Virus record (IMG/VR): IMGVR_UViG_3300002138_000087
Location: 1 to 31,789 of that record
DNA length: 31,789 bases
Direction: 5' to 3' (one strand)
From: a virus
The position numbers and the translations under genes are program-made. The notes below the pieces were generated by a model. That model worked only from the letters and a program-made list of their open reading frames with translations. It searched no databases and had not been told where the DNA came from. This document shows positions 4,933 to 11,477 of this stretch, piece after piece (the first letter of the stretch is position 1; every line of letters starts with the position of its first letter).

Positions 4933-5256
4933 TTAGATTTTTTCTACATTCGTCAACTTGATTTCATCTCTCCAAGTTTCGTAGAGTTTAATTTTAGCGT
5001 TGAGATAAACATGAAATGATTTGTCATTCTCAGTCAATTGTGACTCATCTGGGTGTTGAACCTCCCAACGGCCTAACATTCGATACAAGCCACTTAGTGC
5101 ATCAACGAATAGAGAATCCACTCTATCTCTCACTAATGCATCTGGGCCAAATTGGGGGTCAATGGTTGCCCCTTCGCCGAATGCTTTTGCGGCATTGTCG
5201 TCGGTTGGTAACAATCCCACTAGGGAAATTGAATAGGTAAATTTTGCGGTGTCCAT
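4933..5256 (-). CDS. Hypothetical protein (107 aa)
   Basis: ATG 5256 lies 4 nt after the stop of the upstream membrane-protein gene, so they are co-transcribed. The middle is helical (DRVDSLFVDALSGLYRMLGRW) and the C-terminus mixed (VYLNAKIKLYETWRDEIKL). It resembles small phage proteins that follow membrane-protein genes, but no domain was identified. Confidence 0.75.
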   Translation of the reverse strand: MDTAKFTYSISLVGLLPTDDNAAKAFGEGATIDPQFGPDALVRDRVDSLFVDALSGLYRMLGRWEVQHPDESQLTENDKSFHVYLNAKIKLYETWRDEIKLTNVEKI

Positions 5257-5260
5257 GGTA

Positions 5261-5413
5261 TCAGTCTTTCTTCACGCACATTCCAAGTCCAACGAATATG
5301 ACACCAGCTTGAATAAGCATACCACTACTTTTTGTTTCGGTAAACAACGCAAAACAAATGTCCACCACAATCCACACCACGCCGAGGATATACAACATTT
5401 TCTTGTCTAACAT
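5261..5413 (-). CDS. Small two-helix membrane protein (50 aa), leaderless
   Basis: ATG 5413, TGA 5261-5263. The promoter is TTGACA (5444-5449), 16 nt, TATAAC (5422-5427), with 8 nt from -10 to ATG. There are two hydrophobic stretches, at about residues 6-24 (MLYILGVVWIVVDICFALF) and 32-45, with a short Thr/Lys turn between and a Lys end. It is a small integral membrane protein of unknown role, first gene of a two-gene operon. Confidence 0.75.
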   Translation of the reverse strand: MLDKKMLYILGVVWIVVDICFALFTETKSSGMLIQAGVIFVGLGMCVKKD

Positions 5414-5463
5414 AGTTTTAAGTTATAGAAGATTTTTATGGAATGTCAATTTTAATTTTAAGG

Positions 5464-5586
5464 TGGGCATGGCCGGACTCGAACCGGCACGGGTTTTAAG
5501 GCCCTGCAGATTTTGAACTGCGGATAAAACCCATCTTTATCCGCAGATGACGAAGTCTGCTGCGTCTTCCGTTTCGCCACATGCCC
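5464..5586 (-). tRNA. tRNA-Leu(CAA) with a 38-nt hairpin insertion in the anticodon arm
   Basis: The acceptor GGGCATG/CATGCCC is perfect. The D arm is GCG/CGC. A class II variable arm (GGG...CCC) and the T arm GCCGG-TTCGAGT-CCGGC are all sound. Between the 5' anticodon stem GCAGA and the loop TTCAAAA lie 38 extra bases (5518-5555). Removing exactly these restores a canonical arm GCAGA-TTCAAAA-TCTGC with anticodon CAA. The insert contains an 11-bp perfect hairpin (5518-5528 / 5536-5546). It is too short for a group I intron, so it is an unusual intervening sequence or a decayed tRNA. Confidence 0.8.
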
Positions 5587-5591
5587 ATTAT

Positions 5592-6017
5592 TTATCGTTT
5601 TTTGTTTCGCCAGTTTTTTGTCAATGCGTGACAATTACAACATACTAATTGAAGATTGTCAACATTGTTATTCGTTCTATCACCATCAATATGATGAACT
5701 TCCAATGGAATATTTATATCTAACCACGTTTTTAACTTACAGTTTTCACATTGATGACCACGTAAGATTATCAAGTGTTTTTTTAAGTGTTCTACTTTGG
5801 TGTATTTGGACCAATCTTTTAGTTGTTGACCACGATTCCAAGCTTGTCCAGTCCAATGTGATGTATCGACATTGAGGTTCTGTAAGAGCCTCTTCATATT
5901 CGCATAATTCCCCCCAGCTTGAACAAGGTTTAATTTCCTTAATAATCCAGCAAGGGAGGATACGGCTTTTGCTGCTTGAATTACATCGTCATTGGTATAG
6001 TCTCTGTATTTTCTCAT
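5592..6017 (-). CDS. HNH homing-type endonuclease (141 aa)
   Basis: The N-terminal half is helical (DVIQAAKAVSSLAGLLRKLN), a DNA-binding region seen in phage HNH nucleases. The catalytic HNH motif is complete, with C90xxC93, LEVHHIDGDRTNNNVDNLQ at about 105-123, and C126xxC129-H. It should nick or cut DNA in a metal-dependent way. It sits just upstream of tRNA-Leu on the same strand, so tRNA-adjacent insertion is likely. No promoter is visible; it probably depends on readthrough. Confidence 0.92.
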   Translation of the reverse strand: MRKYRDYTNDDVIQAAKAVSSLAGLLRKLNLVQAGGNYANMKRLLQNLNVDTSHWTGQAWNRGQQLKDWSKYTKVEHLKKHLIILRGHQCENCKLKTWLDINIPLEVHHIDGDRTNNNVDNLQLVCCNCHALTKNWRNKKR

Positions 6018-6040
6018 ACAGAGATAAGTATCTAATAGGA

Positions 6041-6068
6041 AGACGAAAAGATAAAAATTCTTTCGTCT
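6041..6068. terminator. Inverted repeat between minus-strand genes (probable terminator)
   Basis: AGACGAAA (6041-6048) and TTTCGTCT (6061-6068) form a perfect 8-bp stem, located between the stop of the bL12-like gene and the HNH start. The T run after it is weak. Confidence 0.5.
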
Positions 6069-6077
6069 CCCTATCTC

Positions 6078-6389
6078 TCAGTAGTTCGTCATTGGACAAC
6101 CATTCGTGACGAAATACATCATAGCCCGGTCAGGCTGTTCCACTGCGGCTTTGGCTCCGGCCAGACCCAATCCACCAACCAACTCACGCATACGCTTGAT
6201 TGCCGGAATCTTGTGGGAACTTGCGTAGGTATTGGGGAATTCCAGTCGAGTGACACGATAGATGGCTTCGACGTAATTCATTCCAGGGGTGGTAGGGGTG
6301 GTTTCGATGACTACATCCGTCACACCACTACAGGATTTACGAATCATTTCCGCTGCTTCAGCGAGGTTACATTGCAAGGTCATTTTCAT
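6078..6389 (-). CDS. bL12 (ribosomal protein L7/L12) C-terminal-like phage protein (103 aa)
   Basis: Residues about 60-85 (KIPAIKRMREL, GGLGLAGAKAAVEQ) match the signature helix-turn-helix of the bL12 C-terminal domain, which recruits GTPase factors to the ribosome. The region before it could supply the first strand and helix. The bL12 hinge and N-terminal dimerisation domain are absent. Phage-encoded bL12 is known from some viral genomes. By inference the protein may alter translation-factor binding. The promoter is TTGACA (6419-6424), 17 nt, TACATT (6396-6401), with 6 nt to ATG 6389. Confidence 0.7.
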   Translation of the reverse strand: MKMTLQCNLAEAAEMIRKSCSGVTDVVIETTPTTPGMNYVEAIYRVTRLEFPNTYASSHKIPAIKRMRELVGGLGLAGAKAAVEQPDRAMMYFVTNGCPMTNY

Positions 6390-6427
6390 TTTTATAATGT
6401 ATCAGTTGTTTGGGTAAATGTCAACGG

Positions 6428-6676
6428 TTAAACGGTAATTTTTGGTTTTCTCAATTCGAGTGGAATGAATTCGTCATTCACACATCCGCATGCGGTGCAG
6501 ATAAATACGGGAATGGGAACGTAAGAATCTTTTGCTGCTCCAGTAACAATACGGGAAACTTTCCGCATCATTACTGCTTCGCTGAAAGTAGTAGAATGAC
6601 ATTCGTCGCAAGATACTTCGGTGGTTGAGTCTAGTGTTACGCCAGCTTGTGGTGGTTTGTTATTTAATAAATCCAT
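6428..6676 (-). CDS. Zinc-ribbon phage protein (82 aa), leaderless
   Basis: Two Cys pairs, CDEC at about 23-26 and CTAC at about 60-63, bracket a helix-strand core (MMRKVSRIVTG, VPIPVFICTACG), a typical zinc ribbon. I have the impression of similar proteins in T4-like cyanophages, unverified. Role is unknown. The promoter is TTGACA (6709-6714), 17 nt, TAGTAT (6686-6691), with 9 nt to ATG 6676. That -35 contains the stop codon of the upstream gene. Confidence 0.82.
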   Translation of the reverse strand: MDLLNNKPPQAGVTLDSTTEVSCDECHSTTFSEAVMMRKVSRIVTGAAKDSYVPIPVFICTACGCVNDEFIPLELRKPKITV

Positions 6677-6710
6677 AGACCACCAATACTAACTCAACCA
6701 CCGAGGTTTG

Positions 6711-6911
6711 TCAAGAAGGTTGAACCATATCAAATGGCAGATAGGATTCATCTGCACCTTCCAAGTCGCCACCATCTTCATCAAACTGTTCACTATCGGC
6801 ATTTTCATAGACAGTCTCATCGCTTGCTATAAACTCTTGAGACACCCACTTGCCAGTTTCGGTATCAAACGTCTGAATAACGAATCCGAGTGTAATCTTT
6901 TTAACTTGCAT
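6711..6911 (-). CDS. Hypothetical acidic protein (66 aa), leaderless
   Basis: The promoter is TTGACT (6940-6945), 16 nt, TACTCT (6918-6923), with 6 nt to ATG 6911. The N-terminus is a beta hairpin-like KKITLGFVIQTFD followed by a strongly acidic tail (SEQFDEDGGDLEGADES). Its TGA is embedded in the promoter of the next gene. Function is unknown. Confidence 0.78.
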   Translation of the reverse strand: MQVKKITLGFVIQTFDTETGKWVSQEFIASDETVYENADSEQFDEDGGDLEGADESYLPFDMVQPS

Positions 6912-6962
6912 AAATGAAGAGTATATCTGTTCTATAAAAAGTCAACGGTTATTTCGTTTCTA

Positions 6963-6981
6963 GGAGGGGGTACCCCTCCCC
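6963..6981. repeat. GGTACC-type G-tract/C-tract palindrome, copy 1
   Basis: GGAGGGG-GTA-CCCCTCC lies between a stop codon (6986) and the next minus-strand promoter. It may act as a terminator or insulator. Related copies are at 7801, 8515 and 8869. Confidence 0.65.
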
Positions 6982-6985
6982 TGTT

Positions 6986-7165
6986 TTACTTTTTGTACTG
7001 CCACACCCCATTGGTTGAATTGTATTCAGCCACCCCTCGTTCAACCAACTCTGTCTTGAACTTTTTGGTGGCCGACTCTTCTCCAGCTCGGAAACCCACG
7101 AAGGTTCCTATGAAGAAAAGACCGAGTATTAAACACACAAGCAATCCATCAGTATCAATTTTCAT
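6986..7165 (-). CDS. Small membrane-anchored protein (59 aa)
   Basis: ATG 7165, TAA 6986-6988. Residues 8-25 are hydrophobic (LLVCLILGLFFIGTFVGF), followed by a charged helix and a YNSTNGVWQYKK end typical of very small phage membrane proteins. It starts 9 nt after the stop of the upstream lipoprotein-like gene and is probably co-transcribed with it. The topology is likely N-in or signal-anchored. Confidence 0.72.
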   Translation of the reverse strand: MKIDTDGLLVCLILGLFFIGTFVGFRAGEESATKKFKTELVERGVAEYNSTNGVWQYKK

Positions 7166-7174
7166 ATCTTTGTT

Positions 7175-7437
7175 TTATTCAGCCACGTAAATCTTTTCAC
7201 CAACAGACGTGTGGTTGTACACACCCTCACTAACCACGTAACTATTTGTTTCGACGATGGTTACATAGAAATATTCAATTCTTCCAGCACGGGAATAGAC
7301 GGATTTAACACTCTTTTCCAGAACCACCCCGGATATGTGTTCGGGATGATTCTTACCCACTGGCTTGCTGCACCCATCCAAAACGGGCAAGTAATGATAA
7401 CGATAAACAGAAACGAAAGAGTCACGAAAATCTTCAT
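7175..7437 (-). pseudogene. Lipoprotein-like gene with a one-base frameshift
   Basis: The promoter is TTGACT (7466-7471), 16 nt, TATTCT (7444-7449), 6 nt before ATG 7437. From that ATG the frame gives a signal peptide (MKIFVTLSFLFIVIITCPF), but the frame then drifts. The conserved-looking mature part (LDGCSKPVGKNHPEH...VGEKIYVAE, stop 7175) is in another frame. Adding one T to the T4 run (7380-7383 on the plus strand, as AAAA) joins the two and puts a Cys at a lipobox position. This could be a mutation, a sequencing indel or a programmed shift. Confidence 0.55.
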
Positions 7438-7480
7438 AAATTGAGAATATTTCAGATTTATAAAAAGTCAACGAAAATTT

Positions 7481-7750
7481 TCAATAACCCACGTTTTTTT
7501 CACCAAAAAGTTTGATGAATATTTCCGTTGGTCCAAAGGTGCTGAATGAGTTAAACTGATAACCGCCTTTGTAATCCCAAATGCCACAACGGACGCCATC
7601 GACGGTGAAACCCCAACTGTATTTCACCTTGTCGGGATCATCCTCACAGTTTGCGGGAAAGCCTAACACCTTTTCAATATCCTCGACAGAAAGGCCTGAC
7701 AATGAACCTGTACGAGAATCACCAACTTTATTTACTGCTTGAATCTTCAT
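7481..7750 (-). CDS. Hypothetical protein (89 aa), leaderless
   Basis: The promoter is TTGACA (7782-7787), 16 nt, TAACAT (7760-7765), with 9 nt to ATG 7750. The sequence (SVEDIEKVLGFPANCEDDPDKVKYSWGF followed by VRCGIWDYKGG) looks like a compact mixed alpha/beta fold, with the start of a helix that could dock a partner. No family is certain. Confidence 0.78.
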   Translation of the reverse strand: MKIQAVNKVGDSRTGSLSGLSVEDIEKVLGFPANCEDDPDKVKYSWGFTVDGVRCGIWDYKGGYQFNSFSTFGPTEIFIKLFGEKNVGY

Positions 7751-7800
7751 ATATACCTTATGTTATTTGATTGTGATAAAATGTCAATCCCTTTCGGGAA

Positions 7801-7816
7801 GGGGGTACCACCCCTC
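7801..7816. repeat. GGTACC-type palindrome, copy 2
   Basis: GGGGGTACCACCCCTC lies at the end of the HNH gene and just ahead of the next minus-strand promoter. Confidence 0.6.
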
Positions 7817-8090
7817 AAGTGGATTTATGGTTGACCACTAACCGACAGTTTTCTAAAAACGTGGCATCATCATATGCTAACTTCATCCGATTTATATCCA
7901 CATGTACAAGCCTGATATTATCAATTTCATTCTTACCACCATTAGATAAAGCCACGATGTGATCCACCGAGATAGTATTGGCTTTTAATTTTTGACCTGT
8001 TAATGCACATCGACATTTTTGTTTTTTGACGACATGATACAAATCCATCGCCGTTATTTTAGTGAAGTGTGTGAACTTTTTACGTTTCAT
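7815..8090 (-). CDS. HNH endonuclease (91 aa)
   Basis: This is a minimal HNH domain. CRCALTGQKL supplies the first strand, ISVDHIVALSNGGKNEIDNIR contains the catalytic DH and the metal-binding Asn, and HVDINRMK supplies the closing part. It lacks the DNA-binding extensions of the larger HNH proteins here. ATG 8090 was chosen over the upstream GTG. The gene follows the gp88-like gene by about 30 nt and shares its promoter. It may be a homing or defence nuclease. Confidence 0.85.
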   Translation of the reverse strand: MKRKKFTHFTKITAMDLYHVVKKQKCRCALTGQKLKANTISVDHIVALSNGGKNEIDNIRLVHVDINRMKLAYDDATFLENCRLVVNHKST

Positions 8091-8121
8091 CACTTTTTTT
8101 GCATTACCATAATTGAATAAT

Positions 8122-8823
8122 TTATGGTGAAACTACAAATCCAGACGTATCCGTTCTAGCTTTCCCTTTCGCAGTCAGTCCTACAATAACATTACTCGAA
8201 TCCAAAAATCGCAAATCCGTTTCATCTCCATCAATGACGGGATAACCCAAGTATGTATCTGGTAAATTTTTGAATACAACAGCAACATTACCACCAGCTT
8301 TCAAAACTCGCATCACAGATTCATCATTAGATTCACTTTTAGAAAATGTCAGATGATAGTTTTTAGGAAAATCACCGGTTAGAAATTTCATCATTCGTTT
8401 TTCTGATTTACTATAATCATAAAACTGGATATTAGGAAACATATCCATGACGTTTTTACCATCCACCAGTTGATCTTCCCAAGCAATGTCGCTGGTTCCA
8501 TTGATACGTATACACGGGGTGGTACCCCCCTTGGTACTGTCTTTGACGAGCTTGTTAATGTCAAAAATCAGACGTTTCATCCACAAATCGGTATTTTCAA
8601 AGAAAGACACCGTTTTATAAATTCGAGCCTTTTTGACGTTGGAGAAATTACCCATACCAGCGGTAAAGAGACACGCCTTGCGACAACCTTTCGACGCATT
8701 TGGACAAGTATTGTAACCAGATTCATCACTTGGAGCCAGATATGCTATCGCGGTTGAGTATCCTAGCTTATCACCCTTCACCGTTTTGGTATTCGTACCG
8801 ACGTTCAAAATTGGATTTTTCAT
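8122..8823 (-). CDS. gp88-family phage protein (233 aa)
   Basis: The N-terminal motif CPNASKGCRKACLFTAG, the AR-Y-T helix and the RINGTSDIAWED block match my recollection of the phage gene-product-88 family (Pfam GP88), whose function is not established. The three closely spaced Cys could bind metal. ATG 8823 is fixed by the promoter TTGACT (8854-8859), 16 nt, TAATCT (8832-8837), 8 nt before it. A longer frame runs back to 8892 but is an artefact of the promoter and a repeat. A GGTACC-type repeat inserts STKGGTTP before the RINGTSD block. Confidence 0.8.
   Translation of the reverse strand: MKNPILNVGTNTKTVKGDKLGYSTAIAYLAPSDESGYNTCPNASKGCRKACLFTAGMGNFSNVKKARIYKTVSFFENTDLWMKRLIFDINKLVKDSTKGGTTPCIRINGTSDIAWEDQLVDGKNVMDMFPNIQFYDYSKSEKRMMKFLTGDFPKNYHLTFSKSESNDESVMRVLKAGGNVAVVFKNLPDTYLGYPVIDGDETDLRFLDSSNVIVGLTAKGKARTDTSGFVVSP
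8515..8534. repeat. GGTACC-type palindrome, copy 3, inside the gp88-like CDS
   Basis: CGGGGTGGTACCCCCCTTGG is read in frame on the minus strand as a Gly-Gly-Thr-Thr-Pro loop. Confidence 0.55.
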
Positions 8824-8868
8824 ATACAAAGAGATTACAGGAAATTTATAAAAAGTCAACTGCCTATT

Positions 8869-8890
8869 TGGGAGGTACCACCCCCCACCC
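8869..8890. repeat. GGTACC-type palindrome, copy 4
   Basis: TGGGAGGTACCACCCCCC followed by ACCC lies between the 8902-8933 hairpin and the gp88 promoter. Confidence 0.6.
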
Positions 8891-8901
8891 ACAAAGTATT
8901 A

Positions 8902-8933
8902 GGGAGAGTGCTCGTAACCAACTGCACTCTCCC
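8902..8933. terminator. Strong hairpin after the 182-aa gene
   Basis: A perfect 10-bp stem GGGAGAGTGC (8902-8911) / GCACTCTCCC (8924-8933) lies just beyond the stop at 8948. No long T run follows, so it could stabilise the 3' end as well as terminate. Confidence 0.6.
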
Positions 8934-8947
8934 CGTATTAGAACGAC

Positions 8948-9496
8948 TTAGATCTCGAACGTCGTGCCGTTCACCTTCACCGTCTCCAACTGCGACAGGT
9001 CCATCGCGAACTCACGGAAATTGCTAATGCTCAACTGCTTACGGACCTTGTTCTTAGCAATCGTCATAGGGGCCGACTTGACGGCCTTGAAAACACCCGG
9101 CGTAATGGAAACCTTGGTGTGCAACAGACCAAACAACTGCACCGTATTGTCAACGGTGTTAATGTTCACACCATTAGCCACCGGAATGTATTGGTCTTTC
9201 TTGGTGTAATCAGCATTCTGCTGACCGTTCTTGTGAGCTTCCAAGGTCTTTTTCAGACTGTCCATCACTTCGACAGACGCGGCCTTTTCCAACTCACCCC
9301 AAACCTCAGCATTCTCAGCCATGAGAATCTCCAATTCCGTCACACTCTTTTCCACAAGGGTATTGTAGGAAAAACCGAGGTTGACGGTGTAACGAGCAGT
9401 TTCGCCCGTTTTCTTAGTGGTGTAAACCAGAGATGCGAATTGGCAACCCTGAATACCTGCGACTTGTTTTGCAACTTTAGCAATGACGTTTTCCAT
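8948..9496 (-). CDS. Conserved hypothetical phage protein (182 aa), leaderless
   Basis: The promoter is TTGACT (9529-9534), 17 nt, TAGTAT (9506-9511), with 9 nt to ATG 9496. The N-terminal part is helix plus strand (VIAKVAKQVAGIQGCQFASL, TARYTVNLGFSYN). The middle has a charged helix, and the C-terminal part (TIAKNKVRKQLSISNFREFAM) is basic. GC content is higher than in the neighbouring nuclease genes, so it looks resident. Similar proteins occur in other phages by my recollection. Role is unknown; the own strong promoter and hairpin terminator suggest high expression. Confidence 0.82.
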   Translation of the reverse strand: MENVIAKVAKQVAGIQGCQFASLVYTTKKTGETARYTVNLGFSYNTLVEKSVTELEILMAENAEVWGELEKAASVEVMDSLKKTLEAHKNGQQNADYTKKDQYIPVANGVNINTVDNTVQLFGLLHTKVSITPGVFKAVKSAPMTIAKNKVRKQLSISNFREFAMDLSQLETVKVNGTTFEI

Positions 9497-9557
9497 ATTG
9501 ATCAAATACTACTTTAGGTTTAATAAAAAGTCAACGGTTATTTTATAGAAATTGAAA

Positions 9558-9899
9558 TTATTTCGTTTCAACCAAGGATTTTTCAACCAAGGCCAACAGC
9601 GTATCCTCCGGTATGAGGGAAGCAATTTGCTTGTGGTAACGAACCATTTTCCGGCGGAGCAGGTCCATTTGCTTTGGAGAAAGACTGCCACGGGAATTGT
9701 ATTGAACGGCGAATGAAGAAAGAATTTCCGCATCGCAACCACTAAACCCGATACCGTTTAGATTGTGAGTGCGACCAACGGCTTGCTCGTCCGCAGTCTG
9801 AAATTCATAGATACGAACCAAACCCCGCAATGTCCATGCATCGTTGTGGGCCAGTTGGTTTTTCACAAACTCAACAACTTGTTTCTTAGTGATTTTCAC
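9558..9899 (-). CDS. Conserved hypothetical phage protein (113 aa), GTG start
   Basis: The promoter is TTGACT (9929-9934), 16 nt, TAACTT (9907-9912), and 7 nt later comes GTG 9899. No ATG is near, so GTG is the start. The motifs RGLVRIYEFQTADEQ, GIGFSGCDAEILSSFA and SLSPKQMDLLRRKM recall a phage family that I have seen but whose role is not known. It is entirely soluble and mostly helical. Confidence 0.82.
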   Translation of the reverse strand: MKITKKQVVEFVKNQLAHNDAWTLRGLVRIYEFQTADEQAVGRTHNLNGIGFSGCDAEILSSFAVQYNSRGSLSPKQMDLLRRKMVRYHKQIASLIPEDTLLALVEKSLVETK

Positions 9900-9980
9900 A
9901 ATCAGTAAGTTATTAAATTTCTATAAAAAGTCAATAGGTAATACAAATTATTTTAACATTCTACGTTACCGTTAAAGTGA

Positions 9981-10056
9981 TTAGATCAGCCTCCGGTCCC
10001 CTATCCTTTGCGGCTTATCGCTAGTCTGACCGGCTATGTCTTTCACTTACGAAGTG
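9981..10056 (-). ncRNA. Small promoter-driven structured RNA, or leaderless 21-aa ORF
   Basis: A minus-strand promoter, TTGACT (10079-10084), 16 nt, TATTCT (10057-10062), drives this segment. The transcript starts in a CACTT-ACG-AAGTG hairpin. CCGGTC and GACCGG then enclose nested CTA/TAG and GCG/CGC pairs. A GTG frame (10046 to 9981, 21 aa) is also placed as expected for a leaderless gene. RNA or peptide cannot be decided here. Confidence 0.45.
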
Positions 10057-10145
10057 AGAATATCATAAAATGCTTCGGAGTCAACGGTTATTTTATACAA
10101 AGTGATTATTGACAATTTATAAAAAACCGGTAATGTAATCCCGGT

Positions 10146-10358
10146 ATGAATGCACATAATCTTGAAGAACTGAAAAACGACGATACTGGTTTTCTGGAAT
10201 CGTGCGACAAGTGCAATGCATTCATCTACAATTGGTATTGGATGGGTAGGTCGTTTGTCACCTATGACAATCTGATTGTGTGCAACGTCTGTCGCACTCA
10301 GGTGGTGATTGAAACCATTGCAAATCGTGAGCTTCATAAGTTAGGGGTAATTCGATAA
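10146..10358 (+). CDS. Zinc-ribbon protein (70 aa), leaderless
   Basis: First gene of the plus-strand block. The promoter is TTGACA (10109-10114), 16 nt, TAATGT (10131-10136), with 9 nt to ATG 10146. Two Cys pairs, CDKC (about 20-23) and CNVC (about 47-50), flank a Trp/Tyr-rich strand pair, as in treble-clef or rubredoxin-like zinc ribbons. The C-terminus is a short helix. It is probably a nucleic-acid or protein adaptor; function is unknown. Confidence 0.82.
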   Translation: MNAHNLEELKNDDTGFLESCDKCNAFIYNWYWMGRSFVTYDNLIVCNVCRTQVVIETIANRELHKLGVIR

Positions 10359-10422
10359 ATTAAAATAACCATTGACTTTTGTTTGGAGTGATATAAAGTG
10401 ACTTCGTAATCTTAAAAAATCT

Positions 10423-10878
10423 ATGAACATTAACACTCTGTCCGCAGACATCGACGCCATTAACAATGTGCGTGCTTATCGTCAATCCATTGGAGCCACG
10501 CAAAGTGCTTCCTATCCTTACAACTGGTGGCAGGCCTCTTTGGTGGTCCTCACCTATATGAGCGAACCGACACCCACTGCGGTTGTCGAGGGCATTCTCA
10601 AAGATGAACTGGGCATCACATTGACCGTCCGCGGCACCCTGTTGGCGAACGCCGTGGGTGGTGTGAAGCCGAGTAAGGTTCGTCGTGAATACACCAAGTC
10701 CCTACCTGCTCTCGCCAAGGCTTTGGGTTTGACTATTGGTAAAGAAAAACGTAATCGTGGGCTGAGTGCCAATACATTCTACCTCCGTAACCGTGACAAA
10801 GCTCGTGCTACTTTGCTCGCCCAACACCCCCACCTCATGCCCCTCTTCGTGGAATGTGATCGTATCGTCCGTTCCTAA
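10423..10878 (+). CDS. Hypothetical protein (151 aa)
   Basis: ATG 10423, TAA at 10876-10878. The sequence is helical with a basic stretch (KPSKVRREYTKSLPALAKALG, GKEKRNRG), compatible with nucleic-acid binding. Codon use is rich in C-ending codons, unlike the AT-rich nucleases. A weak promoter (TTGACT 10372-10377, TATAAA 10392-10397, 14-nt spacer) would give a leader of about 20 nt, an exception in this window. A strong hairpin terminator follows. Confidence 0.8.
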   Translation: MNINTLSADIDAINNVRAYRQSIGATQSASYPYNWWQASLVVLTYMSEPTPTAVVEGILKDELGITLTVRGTLLANAVGGVKPSKVRREYTKSLPALAKALGLTIGKEKRNRGLSANTFYLRNRDKARATLLAQHPHLMPLFVECDRIVRS

Positions 10879-10905
10879 TTCTTAACGGTCTTCCAAAAGG
10901 TTCAA

Positions 10906-10943
10906 AAGCCCTTCCGGTGAAAGCTGGAAGGGCTTGACTTTTT
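10906..10943 (+). terminator. Terminator fused to the next promoter
   Basis: A perfect 10-bp stem AAGCCCTTCC (10906-10915) / GGAAGGGCTT (10926-10935) overlaps the TTGACT (10934-10939) of the following promoter, whose TTTTT (10939-10943) would serve as the U tract. Confidence 0.8.
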
Positions 10944-10970
10944 ATAGAATTCCATTATATTTTAACCACG

Positions 10971-11225
10971 ATGACACCTGAACAGATACGAGAATTCAAT
11001 CGAGTTGCAAAAGGAACACCGATGAGTAAGACGCATGATGTATCCACACTTGGTTGGATTGTCGTCATAATCTTCTCATGCATCATGGTTTACTGTGTTG
11101 TCAACTCCGAAGATGGCGCAGTGACGCGAGTGGATGGTTGCCAGTATCTGCGATTTTATACGGGTCGGGGATTCGATTACACCCATAAAGGTGACTGTGA
11201 TAATCCTATCCACTATAAAAAGTAA
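10971..11225 (+). CDS. Single-pass membrane protein with Cys-containing C-terminal domain (84 aa)
   Basis: The promoter is TTGACT (10934-10939), 16 nt, TATATT (10956-10961), with 9 nt to ATG 10971. Residues 29-45 form a transmembrane helix (WIVVIIFSCIMVYCVV). The C-terminal part (RVDGCQYLRFY, YTHKGDCDNPIHY) is a motif that I recall from many small phage membrane proteins, probably exposed outside the membrane with its two Cys paired. Function is unknown. Confidence 0.82.
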   Translation: MTPEQIREFNRVAKGTPMSKTHDVSTLGWIVVIIFSCIMVYCVVNSEDGAVTRVDGCQYLRFYTGRGFDYTHKGDCDNPIHYKK

Positions 11226-11264
11226 TGGTTGACTTTTGATAAATGACTGATAATCTTTAACCAC

Positions 11265-11459
11265 ATGAATATAACCTATCTCCAACTCCTTGAACGTCTC
11301 AAGAAAATGTCCGGTGAAGAATTGAATCAAAATGTCAGTATCGCCATGGACGACAGCGAAGAAGTTTTGCCTGTCAAAAAGGTTGACACAACCACCAAGG
11401 GTGATTGGACCGATGATATTTTGGACCGTGGACATATCGTGTTACGTGTGAACTTTTAA
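11265..11459 (+). CDS. Hypothetical protein (64 aa), leaderless
   Basis: The promoter is TTGACT (11229-11234), 16 nt, TAATCT (11251-11256), with 8 nt to ATG 11265. An N-terminal helix (YLQLLERLKKMSGEELNQ) precedes strands (VSIAMDDSEEVLPVKKV and HIVLRVNF). This pattern is common in small phage proteins that modify or mask host factors, but nothing specific can be claimed. Confidence 0.8.
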   Translation: MNITYLQLLERLKKMSGEELNQNVSIAMDDSEEVLPVKKVDTTTKGDWTDDILDRGHIVLRVNF

Positions 11460-11477
11460 CCAAGAAAGAACTATTTT

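Noticed and set aside
8824-8892. N-terminal extension of the gp88-like gene
   Set aside because: The added residues translate the promoter and a GGTACC repeat; the leaderless ATG at 8823 fits all neighbours.
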